From contig LLCB01000260.1 in assembly GCA_001414345.1 (NCBI GenBank), positions 17,970 to 81,969 of the forward strand: a stretch of DNA of 64,000 nucleotides. Direction: 5' to 3'. The notes under the pieces are model-generated. The model ran no database searches. It was not told the origin of the DNA and was given only the letters and a program-made list of their open reading frames with translations. A program made the position numbers and the translations under genes. This document shows positions 61,701 through 64,000 of this stretch, piece by piece. Position 1 is the stretch's first letter. Each line of letters starts with the position of its first letter. The DNA comes from Hymenoscyphus infarciens. Taxonomy: Eukaryota; Ascomycota; Leotiomycetes; Helotiales; Helotiaceae.

Positions 61701-64000
61701 TAGCTATACTATCCTTACTTTAAATTAGTGAATAATATCTTCTTCTCTTTCTCTTTTTCTTTCTCTTTTACTTTACTAATAATATCTTAGAGTAGGAAAA
61801 GATCTCTAAATACTATAATTTAACTAGGAGATTACTAGTATATACTGCTATAGTAGTACTCTACCTAGCTTATAAGTAGAAGTACTTAGAAAAGGCTTAG
61901 GAACTAAGCTATATAGCTCTTACTTAAGCTATAGTAGAAAAACTATAGAATAACGATTATCACTCTAAAGTGGTATTTAGCTATATAAATAATACTAATA
62001 TTAACTCTTAGATTACGTTGTTTAGCCTACTTTATTACTCTCTAGTATCTGCCTAAGTATCTAATTTATTTACTTAGTTTTTATCTTAAAAGAGAAATAA
62101 GAGATAAACTTTAACTCTTGTTTTAACTTTACCTCTTTTTAGCTAATACGCTTTAATCTAGGCTTCTCTCTCTTATAAGTAATAAGTACGCTTAATATTA
62201 TACTCTTCTATCTTAAGATATAGATAAAAGTATAATTAAATAGTAGCTCTAATCTATCTAAAAGAAGGCCTATTCTAATCTTTATAAAATAGTAATAGAC
62301 GTACTTTCTATCCTATGTTTAAATGCCTTAGTAGAACGCCTCTAGTCTTTAGCTAAATTAGTAGTTATAGATTAACGTAATTACTTTAAAGTATATACTA
62401 TAGAGATACTTAAATATTTAAAGTCTTAGTATAAGATTATATCTTTTAATCTTATTAGCTAATTCTAGAGTAAGAAGGAGGTGTTTAATATATAGGAAGT
62501 GCTTTAAGATAGCTTAGATAGAAGTACTTTTACTTATAGAATAAATAGTAAGTCTAGTTTTAGTTTAAGTTTTAAGAGGTCTATAAACTAAACTTAATTT
62601 TGTTGTTTTTTCTAGTAGTATATATTTATTCTTATATTTTAAGTACTTAGATAGTTATTTCTATTTATCTAAAGAATTTTATAATACACTATTTATTTAT
62701 TATTAAATAAAGAGTTATAAAGAGGCTTAGTTATTAGAGTGCTATTACTAGGCTAATTATTTCGAAAACGTTATATCTAAGTCTTATTCTCGACAGGATT
62801 TTGCGTTATACCACTCCTCTATAAACCGAAAACAGAGAGAGTAGTATAGGTCGGTTTTATACTACTCTATAAGTACTATAAAACTAAGACTAAGAAAATA
62901 TTTTATATAAGCTTTTATACTATAAAATATACGCCCTCTAAGATAGGCTTTCTAGAAAATTTCTATCTATTTTATTTTAATAGGTTAGGGTTACGTTTTC
63001 CTATTTAGTAATCCTTTCTAATTTTCTTCTAAGACTATTTTCTTTCTTAACTTTAAATATATATATTATAACTAATACTAAATAAAAACTAATAATAAAT
63101 ATAGAATACTATAATTAACTATTAATAGTACTATAATATAGAGTAATATTATAATATTTACTAAAGTAAAGCTTTATATATATTATTCTAGTTTTAGAAG
63201 TTAGTATAGTATATATCTTCTACTACTTAATAAGTAGTATAAGATTAATAGTTAGAAACTACTTTATATTAGGTTTTATACTATAATATATATACGCTTC
63301 TAAATAGACTTTATAGAATATTTATATCTATTTTATCTAGTTAGTTTAGAGTTATATAGTTCTACTTACTAACAATTCTACCTTACTCTAGCTTTAACCC
63401 TAACCCTAACCCTAACTCTAAAGGTACTATAGCTTTCACCTTTTCTAGATATAGTAGCTAGTTATATACTATTCTAAGTAACTTATAAAAAGTATAACTT
63501 TTATTATAAGTTTTTAGACTAGAGTAGTATAAAGTTATAATAATACGAAATATATACTACTATAGAAGAGGTATATAGAAGTACGTTTAGTAGAATAATA
63601 TATATAAATACTAGGCTCTAATAAAGAAGAAAAGGAAAAACTATCTCTCTTCTAACTCTAGGAGTAGGCTGCTATATATAAGAGGTTTTAAAACCGAATA
63701 ACGATATACGTCGGCTAATATAAAAGCCTAAACCTACTTAACCTTTCTAAAACAGATAATATAAGATAATAACTATTAAAACCTTATATATAATAGGTAT
63801 TTCTAACTATCTAGGCTAGTATTATATTATAAAAGCTAGTTATTTTTAAGAATTTACTATATTAAAAAGAGTATAGAAATATAATAGTAAAATATAAACG
63901 ACTTAAATCTTAAACTATTTTAAATAAATAAGATATAAAACTCTTACTAAGAGCTATTTATAAATAGTCTTATTATAATATTATAAACTATATATAACTA
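61701..64000. repeat. AT-rich repeat DNA with direct repeats
   Basis: RIPped DNA to the window end. Segments at about 62905-63040 and 63268-63395 are imperfect direct repeats (both contain TTTTATACTATAAAATATA- or TTTTATACTATAATATATA-like sequence followed by a TCTATTTTAT block). No intact gene or RNA gene is seen. Confidence 0.6.
63393..63416. repeat. Interstitial telomere-like repeat
   Basis: Three full CCCTAA units (TTAACCCTAACCCTAACCCTAA) lie within AT-rich DNA. CCCTAA/TTAGGG is the standard telomere repeat of filamentous fungi. Only about 20 bp long and followed by unrelated sequence, so not a chromosome end. Confidence 0.8.

Noticed and set aside
63393..63416. Chromosome end
   Set aside because: Only three hexamers, followed by unrelated sequence on both sides.

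Overview
The window looks like part of a filamentous ascomycete (Pezizomycotina) genome; I cannot place it below subphylum from sequence alone. Genes carry short introns of about 45-140 nt with GTRNGY donors and CTAAC/CTGAC-type branch sites, and the gene set (VHS-GAT-GAE adaptor, TSR3, NADP-mannitol dehydrogenase, 2EXR protein, HeLo-like pseudokinase, covalent-flavin oxidase) is typical of such fungi. The DNA splits sharply into gene-rich normal-GC blocks and very AT-rich blocks. In the AT-rich blocks almost every remaining C is followed by T and CpA/TpG are nearly absent, the signature of saturated repeat-induced point mutation (RIP).

Layout: (1) 1-22485, AT-rich, RIP-saturated repeats. They include a hairpin-forming minisatellite in three blocks, a complete Ty1/copia LTR retrotransposon (4982-11219, 176-bp LTRs, 5-bp target duplication) nested in that satellite, a degraded LTR remnant, and a 91-bp tandem repeat. 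(2) 22486-46100, the gene island. In order: cytochrome b5-acyl-CoA dehydrogenase fusion (+), 2EXR protein (+), a broken methyltransferase (-), FHS-type MFS sugar transporter (+), secreted berberine-bridge-type FAD oxidase (+), TSR3 (-), a possible tiny membrane-anchored protein (+), GGA adaptor (+), mannitol dehydrogenase (-), HeLo-like/pseudokinase protein (+). (3) 46100-53880, AT-rich again, with a 634-bp TA-flanked inverted-repeat element (MITE-like), a 121-bp tandem array, a truncated RIPped copia copy and two less-mutated patches. (4) 53922-56150, a single intact intronless kinesin-14-like gene, alone in the repeats. (5) 56450-64000, AT-rich, with a RIPped hAT transposase relic, a perfect 11-bp-arm palindrome, and a short interstitial telomere-like CCCTAA run.

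The genes do not form an obvious pathway or biosynthetic cluster; they are a mix of housekeeping (TSR3, GGA, MTDH) and accessory genes. The points most worth following up are the isolated kinesin in a RIP desert, the micro-exons of 6, 11 and 22 nt in three neighbouring genes, the methyltransferase whose stop codon fits a C-to-T change, and the satellite/retroelement nesting, which gives a relative age order for RIP.
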